Of a stretch of 33,718 nucleotides of DNA, positions 7,464 through 15,453 are shown piece by piece; position 1 is the first letter of the stretch, and each line of letters opens with the position of its first letter. Source of the DNA: Nitrospirota bacterium (GTDB taxonomy: Bacteria; Nitrospirota; Nitrospiria; 2-01-FULL-66-17); NCBI GenBank assembly GCA_016201825.1, contig JACQCD010000094.1, positions 1 to 33,718 of the forward strand, written 5' to 3'. Under the pieces are notes generated by a model, which worked only from the letters and a program-made list of their open reading frames with translations, was not told the origin of the DNA and did not search any database. The translations under genes and the position numbers were made by a program.

Positions 7464-7928
7464 ATGGACCTCAAGACGATGTTGTGGTACGGGGTGCTCG
7501 CGAGCATCACGGGGGCGTACCTGATCGCGCTGGCCGGGGTGCGGTCCGCAAAACGCCACGAAGTCGGTCCCCATTCGCGACTGATGATCGTCGCATGCAC
7601 GATCGTGGGGTGTTGGCTCGTCGCGTACGTGACCAAGCAGGCGCTCTTCGGCCGCGAGTCGTTCGGCGGAACGCCGGAGCAGTACTGGCGGTGGTACGTC
7701 CCGCTGCTTTCCACGCACGTCGCCTTGGCCGTCACGACCATTGGACTCGGAGCCCACAACCTGTACACGGGACTGCGGCGTCTTCAGCACGGAAGCGTGG
7801 GAGCGATGGCGGCCGGCGTGGCTCGGCACCGCACAATCGGCCTGGTCCTGGTTGGGACCTTTACCGGAACCATGGTGACCGCGTACCTCGTGTACCTGAT
7901 GTTGTTCACGTGGTTCCCAGCCTCCTGA
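7464..7928 (+). CDS. DUF420-like four-helix membrane protein
   Basis: The 154-aa product has four predicted membrane segments: about 7-25, 38-56, 78-98 and 122-150. Histidines lie at the membrane edges in PHSRLMIV, STHVALAV and RHRTIGL. The pattern resembles DUF420 proteins, which are commonly encoded near cytochrome oxidase or haem-copper genes; the assignment is from pattern memory. ATG at 7464 is preceded by CAGGAGATC. It sits between the globin chemoreceptor and cheR in the same direction, an unusual place for this family. The conserved histidines make haem or metal binding possible, but no function is shown. It could be an oxygen- or respiration-related accessory of the receptor, or a passenger gene. 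Confidence 0.8.
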   Translation: MDLKTMLWYGVLASITGAYLIALAGVRSAKRHEVGPHSRLMIVACTIVGCWLVAYVTKQALFGRESFGGTPEQYWRWYVPLLSTHVALAVTTIGLGAHNLYTGLRRLQHGSVGAMAAGVARHRTIGLVLVGTFTGTMVTAYLVYLMLFTWFPAS

Positions 7929-7970
7929 TTTCACCGGGATCTCGTCGGCCCGCGGGGATGCCGCACGTCC

Positions 7971-8792
7971 ATGCTTGACCACGCAATCACCGAGAAAGAG
8001 TTCGGCCAATTCAGCGCGCTCGTCTATCGGGAGTGCGGAATCCTCCTGCCACCGACCAAGAAGACGCTGTTGGTCACCCGCTTGTCGAAGCGCCTCCAGG
8101 ACCTGGGCATCCCCTCGTTTCAGGCCTATTACGATCTGATCGTGCAGGATCCCGGCGGATCCGAATTCACCCAGTTGCTGGACCTGATCTCGACCAACAA
8201 GACCGACTTTTTCCGCGAGCCCGGCCACTTCGAGTTCCTCAAGACCCGAATCCTTCCCGAGCTCCGACCGATCAAACGAGTTCGGATCTGGTCGTCGGCG
8301 TGCTCGTCCGGTGAAGAGCCGTACTCCATCGCGATGTCGGTGATGGAGGGAGTCGATTTCCCGTTGCAGTGGGACTGCAAGATTCTGGCGTCGGACATCT
8401 CGACGCGGGTGATCGAGAAGGCCGCATCCGGGATCTATGAGGCTGAACGGGTGCGGGATCTTCGCCCGGATACGCTCCGCAAACACTTTCTCAAAGGGAA
8501 GGGAGAAGGAGCCGGCCTGTTCAAGGTCAAGCCGCACCTGGCCGCGATGATCGTGTTCCGGCGCCTCAACCTCATGGCCGAACGGTACCCCATCAAGACT
8601 CCGCTCGACGTCATCTTCTGCCGGAACGTCATGATCTACTTCGATCGGGCGACCCAAGCGCAGCTCATGGCCAAGTTTCAGCGGCACTTAAAGCCGGGGG
8701 GCTATCTGTTTATCGGGCACTCGGAAAGCCTGCAGTGGATCGATCACAAGTTCCGCTACGTGGCGCCCACCATTTATCGAAACGAGGCGTAA
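7971..8792 (+). CDS. cheR: CheR chemoreceptor methyltransferase
   Basis: The 273-aa enzyme would methylate receptor glutamates using S-adenosylmethionine. The N-terminal helical domain (about 1-75, YRECGILLPPTKKTLLVTRLSKRL) is followed by the SAM-binding fold with SSACSSGEEPYSIAMSV (motif I) and DVIFCRNVMIYFD (motif IV region). Its length is normal for the family. ATG at 7971 has only a weak upstream purine run. The chemoreceptor encoded upstream ends in a pentapeptide suitable for tethering this enzyme. cheD follows after 5 bases. Confidence 0.96.
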   Translation: MLDHAITEKEFGQFSALVYRECGILLPPTKKTLLVTRLSKRLQDLGIPSFQAYYDLIVQDPGGSEFTQLLDLISTNKTDFFREPGHFEFLKTRILPELRPIKRVRIWSSACSSGEEPYSIAMSVMEGVDFPLQWDCKILASDISTRVIEKAASGIYEAERVRDLRPDTLRKHFLKGKGEGAGLFKVKPHLAAMIVFRRLNLMAERYPIKTPLDVIFCRNVMIYFDRATQAQLMAKFQRHLKPGGYLFIGHSESLQWIDHKFRYVAPTIYRNEA

Positions 8793-8797
8793 GGACC

Positions 8798-9406
8798 GTG
8801 CTCGCGACCGCCCACGAAGGCTTTTCCCACATCCGGCGCATGCGCGACCCGAGGTTCCCCCATGAGATCGCCGTGATCATGCCCGGAGAGTACTTCGTCA
8901 GCCGCGAGCCGATGGTCGTGTACACCGTGCTGGGTTCGTGCATCTCGGCCTGCATTCGCGACCCGGTCGCGGGGATCGGGGGCATGAATCATTTCATGTT
9001 GCCGGCGCCCAAAGGCGGGCTGGGGGTCGACTCGTGGGGCGAGTCGGCCCGTTACGGCAGCTTTGCGATGGAGGTGCTCATCAACGAGTTGTTGAAGCTC
9101 GGCGCGCTCAAGAGCCGATTCGAGGTGAAGGTCTTCGGTGGCGGGAAGATCTACGAGGGCAGCGTCGACGTTGGGGCCAACAACGCCGCCTGGGTGATGA
9201 GGTTTTTGCAGCAAGAGGGACTCGATCCGGTGAAGGCCGATGTCGGCGACCTCTACCCGAGAAAGGTCTACTATTTCACCGAGTCCGGACGGGTCCTTCT
9301 CAAGAAGCTCGAACGCGTCACGAATCGCACGATCGCCGATCGCGAGCAGCAGTATCAGGAAACGTTGGCGACACGGAAGACCGAAGCAGACGTCACGCTG
9401 TTCTAG
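8798..9406 (+). CDS. cheD: CheD receptor deamidase
   Basis: The protein is 202 aa when started at GTG 8798, which follows AAGGA after the cheR stop. Upstream in-frame starts would overlap cheR by more than 50 bases and add residues not found in the family. CheD converts receptor glutamines to glutamates. The catalytic triad region is present: T43 and C48 in TVLGSCISACIRD and H65 in GGMNHFMLP. The family N-terminus, GFSHIRRMRDP followed by MPGEYFVS, is also present. It lies between cheR and cheB. CheC, the usual CheD partner in Bacillus and Thermotoga, is not seen in the window. The roughly 35-residue charged C-terminal extension is variable in the family. Confidence 0.94.
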   Translation: MLATAHEGFSHIRRMRDPRFPHEIAVIMPGEYFVSREPMVVYTVLGSCISACIRDPVAGIGGMNHFMLPAPKGGLGVDSWGESARYGSFAMEVLINELLKLGALKSRFEVKVFGGGKIYEGSVDVGANNAAWVMRFLQQEGLDPVKADVGDLYPRKVYYFTESGRVLLKKLERVTNRTIADREQQYQETLATRKTEADVTLF

Positions 9407-9427
9407 TGTCCGCCAAGGGAGCGTGAG

Positions 9428-10486
9428 ATGGACAAGATTCGGGTGCTCATTGTCGACGACTCGGCCTTGATGCGGAAGGTCTTAACGGCCCTGCTGTCCC
9501 GCGACCGGGCGATCGAGGTCGTGGGCACCGCGCCCGATCCCTATATTGCCCGTGACAAGATCAAAACACTGAATCCCGACGTCCTGACGCTCGACGTGGA
9601 AATGCCGAGAATGGACGGTCTCACCTTTCTCGAGAAACTCATGGCTGCCCGGCCGATGCCCGTCCTCATGGTGAGTTCGCTGACCGAGGCAGGATGCGAG
9701 ACCACCCTTCGCGCGCTCGAACTGGGCGCGGTCGACTTTTTCGCGAAGCCGAAGATCGACCTCCGTGAAGGCATCGAGGAGCAGGCCCAGATTCTCATCG
9801 ACAAGGTCAAGGCGGCGGCGAGGGCCCGTGTACAGGGTCGTTCCCCGGGGAGGGGGACGGGCAGGACCAAACGGATGGCGCTCGGTTCGGCGGCCATGAT
9901 CAAGACGACCGACACGATCATCGCGATCGGGGCGTCGACCGGGGGAACCGAGGCGATTCGGGAATTTCTTGAGGTGTTACCGCCCGATACCCCACCGATT
10001 ATCATCACCCAACACATGCCCGAGAAATTTACGAAGGCGTTTGCCAACCGGCTCAACACCATCTGTCAGATCACCGTCAAAGAGGCCGAACAAGGCGACA
10101 GTCTCATCAAAGGACGGGCACTGATCGCCCCCGGCGGGTACCACATGGTCCTGGTTCGCGATGGGGCGCGGTATCACGTGACCGTCAACCAAGATCCGCC
10201 GGTGAACCGCCACCGTCCGTCGGTCGACGTGATGTTCCAGTCGGCGGCCGACTACGCCGGGGCGAACTGTATCGGGGTCATTCTGACCGGGATGGGCGCG
10301 GACGGCGCCTCCGGGATGGCCGCGATGAAACAGGCCGGCGCGTTCACCATCGCCCAAGACGAGGCGTCGTGCGTGGTCTTTGGGATGCCCAAGGAGGCCA
10401 TCAAGGCCGGAGGTGTCGACAAGGTCCTCTCTCTGTCCGAGATCCCCGGGGCGGTCCTCGCGCGCGTCACGTCCACGTCGGGATAG
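9428..10486 (+). CDS. cheB: CheB receptor methylesterase
   Basis: The 352-aa protein has an N-terminal receiver (1-120, D10-D11, phospho-site D56 in LTLDVEMPRMDG, K108 in FAKPK) and a C-terminal methylesterase (about 160-350). The catalytic triad is S170 in IGASTGGTEA, H196 in TQHMPEKF and D292 in TGMGADGASGM. When phosphorylated by CheA it would remove methyl groups added by CheR, giving adaptation. The start is ATG 9428, behind GGGAGCGTGAG. It is followed after 18 bases by motA. Confidence 0.97.
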   Translation: MDKIRVLIVDDSALMRKVLTALLSRDRAIEVVGTAPDPYIARDKIKTLNPDVLTLDVEMPRMDGLTFLEKLMAARPMPVLMVSSLTEAGCETTLRALELGAVDFFAKPKIDLREGIEEQAQILIDKVKAAARARVQGRSPGRGTGRTKRMALGSAAMIKTTDTIIAIGASTGGTEAIREFLEVLPPDTPPIIITQHMPEKFTKAFANRLNTICQITVKEAEQGDSLIKGRALIAPGGYHMVLVRDGARYHVTVNQDPPVNRHRPSVDVMFQSAADYAGANCIGVILTGMGADGASGMAAMKQAGAFTIAQDEASCVVFGMPKEAIKAGGVDKVLSLSEIPGAVLARVTSTSG

Positions 10487-10504
10487 TGTCTCAACGGATA
10501 CGGC

Positions 10505-11275
10505 ATGGATATCTTGACGATTCTCGGCGTCGTGGTCGGGCTCGGGGCCCTGCTTGGTGGGCAGGCCCTCGAAGGCGGCAACATCGGCTCGATCTTGCAG
10601 TTCACGGCGGCCCTCATCGTGCTGGGGGGAACGGTCGGAGCGGTGATGGTCCAATTTCCGCTGCCCAAGTTCATCGAGGCGTTGATGATGGGGCTGGAGA
10701 CGATCAAAGCGCCCAAGGACAACGCCGCCGCGCTGATCACGATGCTCGTCGAGTACGCGAACCTGGTCAGGAAGCAGGGCATCCTGGCGCTCGAGTCGAA
10801 ACTCAAGGAGGCTCCCGATCCGTTTCTCAAGAAGGGGTTGCAGTTGCTCCTCGACGGAAACGAGCCCAAAGCGATCCGCGAGATCCTGGAGGTCGAGTTG
10901 TCCTACACCGAAGAATATCGCGGGATGTCGATCAAGCTCTTCGAAAACCTGGGGGGCTACGCACCGACGTTCGGGATCATCGGCGCGGTGATGGGGCTGA
11001 TCCACGTGATGGAGAACCTGGCGGATCCCAGCAAGCTGGGGGCTGGGATCGCCGTGGCCTTCGTCGCGACGATCTACGGCGTGCTGTCGGCTAATCTAAT
11101 CTTCCTCCCGGTCGCGGGTAAGCTCAAATTCCGTGTTCGCATGGAAGCCGTGACCCGCGAGCTGATCATCGAAGGCGTGCTCTCGATCGCGTCGGGGGAC
11201 AATCCCCGAATCATTCAAGAAAAACTTGAAGGTTTTTTGGATCGACACCAACGGAAAACGGTGAAACGGCGGTGA
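10505..11275 (+). CDS. motA: MotA flagellar stator subunit
   Basis: The 256-aa protein has four membrane segments: about 3-22, 30-52, 148-170 and 180-203. The signature GGYAPTFGIIGAVMGLIHVMENLADPS covers the third helix with the proline/threonine region used in torque generation. The cytoplasmic loop carries charged residues for contact with FliG. With MotB it forms the ion-driven stator. The coupling ion cannot be told safely from sequence alone. It overlaps motB by 4 bases (GTGA), so stator subunits are translationally coupled. The genes follow cheB directly, a joint che-mot unit like the E. coli mocha operon but in a different order. Confidence 0.96.
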   Translation: MDILTILGVVVGLGALLGGQALEGGNIGSILQFTAALIVLGGTVGAVMVQFPLPKFIEALMMGLETIKAPKDNAAALITMLVEYANLVRKQGILALESKLKEAPDPFLKKGLQLLLDGNEPKAIREILEVELSYTEEYRGMSIKLFENLGGYAPTFGIIGAVMGLIHVMENLADPSKLGAGIAVAFVATIYGVLSANLIFLPVAGKLKFRVRMEAVTRELIIEGVLSIASGDNPRIIQEKLEGFLDRHQRKTVKRR

Positions 11276-12084
11276 GAAAGAAAAAACACGAGGAGCACGA
11301 AAACGCCGAACGGTGGCTGATCTCGTACGCGGATTTCATCACGCTGTTGTTCGCATTCTTCGTGGTGATGTATGCCACCTCGTCGGTCAACCAGGGGAAG
11401 CTGCGCGCCGTGGCCGATGCCATCAATTCGGCGTTCAACCCATTTGTGACCCTGTCTTCTACGAACATACGATTGACGGAAGCACGAATCGGAACGGAGA
11501 TGTTTGATATTGATATCAAGCGATACATCAAGATTCAGGAAACCGTGGAGGTCATGGACGCCGGCAAGAAAACAATCACCGTATCACGAGACCGGCGCGG
11601 ATTGATCATTCGAGTTGCGGACACGTTGGTCTTCGAAACCGGCCGGGCCGAAATTCTCCCGCAGCATGGCCCGATGTTGGATAAAATTGCCGAGCTCCTC
11701 GCGGAGATCCCCAACCAGGTTCACGTCGAGGGACACACCGACAACGTTCCGATCCGGACGCCTCAATTCCCCTCGAATTGGGAGCTGTCCGCCAACCGGG
11801 CCGCCACGATCGTTCGGTATTTCGTCGAACAGCGGTCGCTCGACCCGCGCCGTTTCTCGGTCGGAGGAAACGGGGAATTTCGGCCCATTGCTTCGAACAA
11901 CACCCCCGAGGGCCAGGCCAAGAACCGCCGGGTGGACATCGTCGTCTTGCAGACGCCCAAGCCCCTTCCGGCGGAAGGGGCCAGCGAAAACAGCGGGGAA
12001 GAGTCCCACGACCCCAGTGCCGTGCCATCTCCCGGGCCGGGCGCCACGGTCGATGATCCCCTCGTCCACGTCGTCAGTCCCTAG
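11272..12084 (+). CDS. motB: MotB flagellar stator subunit
   Basis: The 270-aa protein starts at GTG 11272, overlapping the motA stop. A short basic N-terminus (RKKKHEEHE) precedes one membrane helix with the essential ion-carrying D21 in WLISYADFITLLFAFFVV. The C-terminal OmpA-like peptidoglycan-binding domain (about 120-235) has VEGHTDNVPI, SNWELSANRAATIVRYF, and GGNGEFRPIASN followed by NRRVDIVV. A Pro/Ser/Glu-rich tail of about 35 residues ends the protein. It is the last gene of the che-mot operon. Confidence 0.96.
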   Translation: MRKKKHEEHENAERWLISYADFITLLFAFFVVMYATSSVNQGKLRAVADAINSAFNPFVTLSSTNIRLTEARIGTEMFDIDIKRYIKIQETVEVMDAGKKTITVSRDRRGLIIRVADTLVFETGRAEILPQHGPMLDKIAELLAEIPNQVHVEGHTDNVPIRTPQFPSNWELSANRAATIVRYFVEQRSLDPRRFSVGGNGEFRPIASNNTPEGQAKNRRVDIVVLQTPKPLPAEGASENSGEESHDPSAVPSPGPGATVDDPLVHVVSP

Positions 12085-12154
12085 TACTGCCTCCCGCCCC
12101 CACGTCCGGCGATCGCGCGACCTGGTTCGAGTCATCCCTCTGCCCTTCGTGCCG

Positions 12155-12171
12155 TGGCATTGAAGTTGCTT
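12155..12171 (+). promoter_or_regulatory. Sigma-54-like promoter upstream of flgF
   Basis: TGGCATTGAAGTTGCTT keeps the invariant GG (-24) and GC (-12) dinucleotides with the exact 10-base gap and matches TGGCAYRNNRNTTGCW closely. Transcription would start near 12181. This fits class II flagellar gene control by RpoN. No enhancer-binding protein gene is present in the window. Confidence 0.7.
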
Positions 12172-12213
12172 TGACATCGGCACAGTCGCTTCGACGGTCA
12201 AGATGATCACGAT

Positions 12214-12241
12214 GTAGGGGCGGTTCGCGAACCGCCCCTAC
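12214..12241. repeat. 28-bp perfect palindrome in the flgF leader
   Basis: Arms GTAGGGGCGGTTCG / CGAACCGCCCCTAC. It lies downstream of the sigma-54-like promoter and just ahead of the flgF ribosome binding site, so it would be transcribed as a strong 5'-UTR hairpin. Confidence 0.95.
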
Positions 12242-12266
12242 GGGTCGAACGCCAGAGGAGGTTGTG

Positions 12267-13001
12267 ATGGAGGGAGCGTACCCGATCCTGTCCGGAGCGT
12301 TGGCCCAGGAAAAACGCCTCGAGATCATCACGAACAACCTGGCGAACCTCAACACCACCGGCTTCAAGAAAGACCGGGCGGTGTTTGGAGTCGTGGCGCT
12401 CGGGCCGGCGGAGTCGCCGCCCGGAACGGGTGAGCCGCTCGGGCCGGCTCCCGTCTTCAGCACGCTCAGCCTGGTCACGACCGACTTCGCGCCCGGCGCC
12501 GTGCGCACGACCGGCGATCCTCTGGACATGTCCATCGACGGAGAGGGGTTCTTCGTCGTCGACACGCCGAGCGGTCCCCGGTACACCAGGGACGGGCACT
12601 TCACCCTTGATGTGGAGGGGCGGGTGGTGACCCCCGGGGGATTTCCGGTGCTGGGGACCGGAGGGCCGATCACGCTTCCGTTGGGGAAAGTCACCGTCGA
12701 TTCCGATGGGCGCATCTCGGTGGACGGCGCCGAGATCGACACGCTGCGGGTCGTCCAATTGAACGATTCGACGCGCCTCCGCAAGGTCGGGGGCAATCTC
12801 TTCGACGGCGGCGGTCAACCGGAGGTCGCGGTCACCGGTCGAATCCGGCCGGGGGCGTTGGAGTCATCGAACGTGAATCCGGTCGAAGAGATGACGACCA
12901 TGATCGAGGTCATGCGGCTCTACGAGGCGGCCCAGAAGGTGATTCAGACGACAGACTCCGTAGTGGGCAAGGCGGTCAACGAAGTCGGGCGAACGGCATA
13001 A
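12267..13001 (+). CDS. flgF: FlgF proximal rod protein
   Basis: The 244-aa axial rod protein has the flagellar basal-body rod N-terminus (IITNNLANLNTTGFKKDRAVF, about 20-40), the central FlgE/F/G region (DPLDMSIDGEGFFVVDTPSGPRYTRDGHFTLD) and the C-terminal helix (EEMTTMIEVMRLYEAAQKVIQTTD). ATG at 12267 lies behind AGAGGAGGT; an in-frame GTG at 12264 overlaps the ideal spacing. FlgF is usually shorter than FlgG and precedes it, as here. It is exported by the flagellar type III system and has no Sec signal. Confidence 0.92.
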   Translation: MEGAYPILSGALAQEKRLEIITNNLANLNTTGFKKDRAVFGVVALGPAESPPGTGEPLGPAPVFSTLSLVTTDFAPGAVRTTGDPLDMSIDGEGFFVVDTPSGPRYTRDGHFTLDVEGRVVTPGGFPVLGTGGPITLPLGKVTVDSDGRISVDGAEIDTLRVVQLNDSTRLRKVGGNLFDGGGQPEVAVTGRIRPGALESSNVNPVEEMTTMIEVMRLYEAAQKVIQTTDSVVGKAVNEVGRTA

Positions 13002-13014
13002 GGGGGGACGGATC

Positions 13015-13800
13015 ATGATGCGAGCGTTGACGATTGCCAGCACCGGAATGACCGCGCAGCAACTCCAGGTCGAGGTCATCGCCAACAACCTGGCGAATAT
13101 GTCCACGGTGGGATTTAAGAAAAGTACCGGAGAGTTTCAAGATCTCTTTTACCAGACGTTCAAGGCGGCGGGAACCGTGACCGAGGGCGGCGCCCTGCCG
13201 GTGGGCATCCAGGTCGGGTCCGGGGTCAGGCCGGTGGCGGTGCACCGGCGCTTCGGCCAAGGCGAGGTGCAGCAGACGCAGAACCCGCTGGATCTGGCCG
13301 TCGAAGGCGAGGGGTTTTTCCAGGTCACGCTGCCGGACGGCTCGACGGGCTACACGCGATCGGGATCGCTGAAGATCGACGCCGAGGGAAAAGTGGTGAC
13401 GCCGGACGGCTACGCCCTCGTGCCCAACATCACCATTCCGTCCGATGCCAAGACTATCACGATTTCGACCGGGGGCGATGTCTCGGTCGTACAGCCGGGC
13501 AATACGACGCCCACCCAACTGGGCGTCATCGAACTGGCTCGGTTTACCAATCCTGCCGGGTTGAACAGCATGGGCAAGAATCTCTACGAGACGTCCGCCG
13601 CGTCCGGAGAGCCCATCACGGCGGCTCCGGGTCAGACCGGCTTGGGCACCATTCTCCAGGGCGCGCTCGAGGGGTCCAACGTGAACATCGCCGAGGAGAT
13701 GGTCAACATGATCATCGCCCAACGTGCGTACGAGGTCAACGCGAAGGCCATTCAGACCACGGACGAGATGTTGGGCATGGTGAACAACCTCAAACGGTGA
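13015..13800 (+). CDS. flgG: FlgG distal rod protein
   Basis: The 261-aa protein is highly typical: MRALTIASTGMTAQQLQVEV then IANNLANMSTVGFKKSTGEFQDLFYQ at the N-terminus, GEVQQTQNPLDLAVEGEGFF and SLKIDAEGKVVTPDGY in the middle, and EGSNVNIAEEMVNMIIAQRAYEVNAKAIQTTDEML at the C-terminus. It polymerises as the distal rod that passes through the P and L rings encoded downstream. ATG at 13015 or 13018 are both possible behind AAGGGGGG. The stop overlaps the GTG of flgA. Confidence 0.96.
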   Translation: MMRALTIASTGMTAQQLQVEVIANNLANMSTVGFKKSTGEFQDLFYQTFKAAGTVTEGGALPVGIQVGSGVRPVAVHRRFGQGEVQQTQNPLDLAVEGEGFFQVTLPDGSTGYTRSGSLKIDAEGKVVTPDGYALVPNITIPSDAKTITISTGGDVSVVQPGNTTPTQLGVIELARFTNPAGLNSMGKNLYETSAASGEPITAAPGQTGLGTILQGALEGSNVNIAEEMVNMIIAQRAYEVNAKAIQTTDEMLGMVNNLKR

Positions 13801-14537
13801 GCGAGATGAGACGCGTAGCGGTCCTAACAACGATCTGCACGGCGTGTGTGTTCGGTCTGATCCTCCTTGGCCGGACCGCGCAAGCGGTTCAACCGAGGCC
13901 CGCCGCATCTGAGCAGGCTGCGGCGATCACGGCATACGTCGCGAGCCGCCTCGCGGTTGACAGTTCTGAGATTCACGTCAAGGTGCTGCGGCCGGCGATG
14001 GGGCGTGAGGCCGAGGTGGGCGCTGAGGTAATCGAGGTGAGGGAGGCGACGCCCGGCGTGTTGCTGGGACGGACCGCCTTTGTCCTGACGGTAGCCGCTG
14101 AAGGCCAGCCACCGACGCCGAGGGTGGTGATGGTCGATGTGGAGCGGTTGGCGCCCGTCGTGGTGGCCACCAAGCGTCTGAATCGATTTCAGGTGATCAC
14201 CGGCGATGACCTCGATGTGCGTGCCACCGAACTTCGCGGGCCGCGAGAGTCGTACGTGGCCGCGCCGGAACCGGTGGTCGGGAAGCGGGCCGCTCGGTCG
14301 ATCGGAAAAGACCGTCCGGTGACCGTCGACGCCGTGGAAGACGCACCGCTCATCAGACGAGGCGATCGGGTCACGCTGCGGCTACAAAGCGGGAGCCTCA
14401 CCATCATCGGGGTCGGACGCGCGAAAGGCGATGGGTTGTTGGGTCGGCAAATCCCGGTCACGAATGTCGACTCCAACAAGGTCGTGTATGGTCGCGTCGT
14501 GGATGCGTCGACGGTCGCGGTGTGGGTCACCCCCTAG
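13797..14537 (+). CDS. flgA: FlgA P-ring assembly chaperone
   Basis: The 246-aa protein has a Sec signal peptide (hydrophobic stretch about residues 8-23, cleavage likely after TAQA) and a C-terminal SAF domain (about 118-245): RLNRFQVITGDDL, then VVGKRAARSIGKDRPVTVDAVEDAPLIRRGDRVTL. FlgA escorts FlgI in the periplasm for P-ring assembly. GTG at 13797 overlaps the flgG stop; ATG at 13806 is an alternative and would give a shorter n-region. It is followed by a repeat element before flgH. Confidence 0.9.
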   Translation: MSEMRRVAVLTTICTACVFGLILLGRTAQAVQPRPAASEQAAAITAYVASRLAVDSSEIHVKVLRPAMGREAEVGAEVIEVREATPGVLLGRTAFVLTVAAEGQPPTPRVVMVDVERLAPVVVATKRLNRFQVITGDDLDVRATELRGPRESYVAAPEPVVGKRAARSIGKDRPVTVDAVEDAPLIRRGDRVTLRLQSGSLTIIGVGRAKGDGLLGRQIPVTNVDSNKVVYGRVVDASTVAVWVTP

Positions 14538-14683
14538 GAGCTTGTCCATGAATGGTCATCTGCGGCGTTGTCAGTCGGCCTTGCGTGCTCACGTACGACG
14601 CGTAGGGGTTCGACATGTCGAACCCCTACCAGGCGCGCAAGGCCTCCTTCCGCCTTGCATCTGGCCATCCCTGAACAGGCTCC
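14537..14683. mobile_element. MITE-like inverted-repeat element between flgA and flgH
   Basis: Imperfect terminal inverted repeats begin with GGAGCTTGTCCATGAATGG at the left and mirror GGAGCCTGTTCAGGGATGG read from the right end. Inner segments GGCCTTGCG also pair. The element is about 147 bp, has no gene, starts at the last base of the flgA stop codon, and carries a 28-bp palindrome near its centre. The design is that of a short non-autonomous element or large hairpin repeat. No transposase is visible nearby. Confidence 0.6.
14602..14629. repeat. 28-bp perfect palindrome nested in the MITE-like element
   Basis: Arms GTAGGGGTTCGACA / TGTCGAACCCCTAC. It lies near the apex of the larger inverted repeat at 14537-14683. 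Confidence 0.95.
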
Positions 14684-14721
14684 ACCACCCGCATACTCAG
14701 ACAGACTCCTAAGGACCACTC

Positions 14722-15408
14722 GTGCTGAAATCCTTCACGTTGGGTTTGATCGTCGGTTTGATGTGGGGCATGCTCGGCGGCTGCGCCGCGTTCGAGAAAT
14801 TGACGGCGCCTGCCGTGGTCGACCAAGCCAAGACCGTCCAACCGGAGATCGTCGACGAGCCCCCGACCGAAGGCTCGCTCTGGTCCGGCAATCGTTCTCG
14901 GACCTTTCTCTTTCAAGACCCCAAAGCCGGGCGCGTCGGGGATGTCGTGACCGTCCGGATCGTAGAAAATGCCCAGGGATCCAAAGGCGCCAAAACGGCC
15001 GCGGGGCGCACCTCCACGGTGAAAGCGGGCACCAACGCGTTGTTGGCGATCCCCGGCGTGACCACCGGGAAGCTGCAAGCCGATGCGAATTTCACGGATG
15101 CATTCGACGGATCAGGATCGACCAGCCGCAACGGCGCACTGACGGCGGACGTGACCGCCATGGTCACCGCCGTGTTGCCGAACGGCAACCTGGCGATCGA
15201 AGGCCGGCGCGAGGTGTTGATCAATGACGAAAAGGAGCGGATCTGGGTCAGCGGGGTGATCCGCCCCGAGGATATCGGCCCGAAAAATCGAATTCTTTCG
15301 ACGGTGATCGCCGACGCAAAAATCGAGTACACCGGCGCTGGCGTCCTGAACGACACCCAGCGTCCGGGTTGGCTGGTTCGAATTCTCGATTGGGTCTGGC
15401 CGTTCTAA
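14722..15408 (+). CDS. flgH: FlgH flagellar L-ring lipoprotein
   Basis: The 228-aa outer-membrane ring protein starts at GTG 14722, behind TAAGGACCACTC. The signal peptide ends in the lipobox LGGC with the lipidated cysteine at residue 21. Family signatures: SLWSGNRSRTFLFQDPKAGRVGDVVTVRIVENAQGSKGAKT near 54-94, and NGNLAIEGRREVLINDEKERIWVSGVIRPEDI followed by NRILSTVIADAKIEYTGAGVL. Its presence shows a diderm envelope. flgI follows. Confidence 0.95.
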   Translation: MLKSFTLGLIVGLMWGMLGGCAAFEKLTAPAVVDQAKTVQPEIVDEPPTEGSLWSGNRSRTFLFQDPKAGRVGDVVTVRIVENAQGSKGAKTAAGRTSTVKAGTNALLAIPGVTTGKLQADANFTDAFDGSGSTSRNGALTADVTAMVTAVLPNGNLAIEGRREVLINDEKERIWVSGVIRPEDIGPKNRILSTVIADAKIEYTGAGVLNDTQRPGWLVRILDWVWPF

Positions 15409-15417
15409 ACGACAGGA

Positions 15418-15453
15418 GTTCAAATCGTTCAATGCGTTCAAATCGTTCAAAAG
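15418..15453 (+). repeat. Four 9-bp tandem units (GTTCAAnnn) before flgI
   Basis: Units GTTCAAATC, GTTCAATGC, GTTCAAATC and GTTCAAAAG follow without gaps and run into AAAGGACGAGGG. Length, copy number and position relative to a gene start match the array at 4783-4818. Confidence 0.85.

Noticed and set aside
14749-14790. FlgH as a protein with an ordinary Sec signal
   Set aside because: The LGGC lipobox shows a lipoprotein signal, as expected for L-ring proteins.
15369-15431. Earlier start for flgI at 15369
   Set aside because: It would overlap flgH by 40 bases and place extra residues before the signal peptide.
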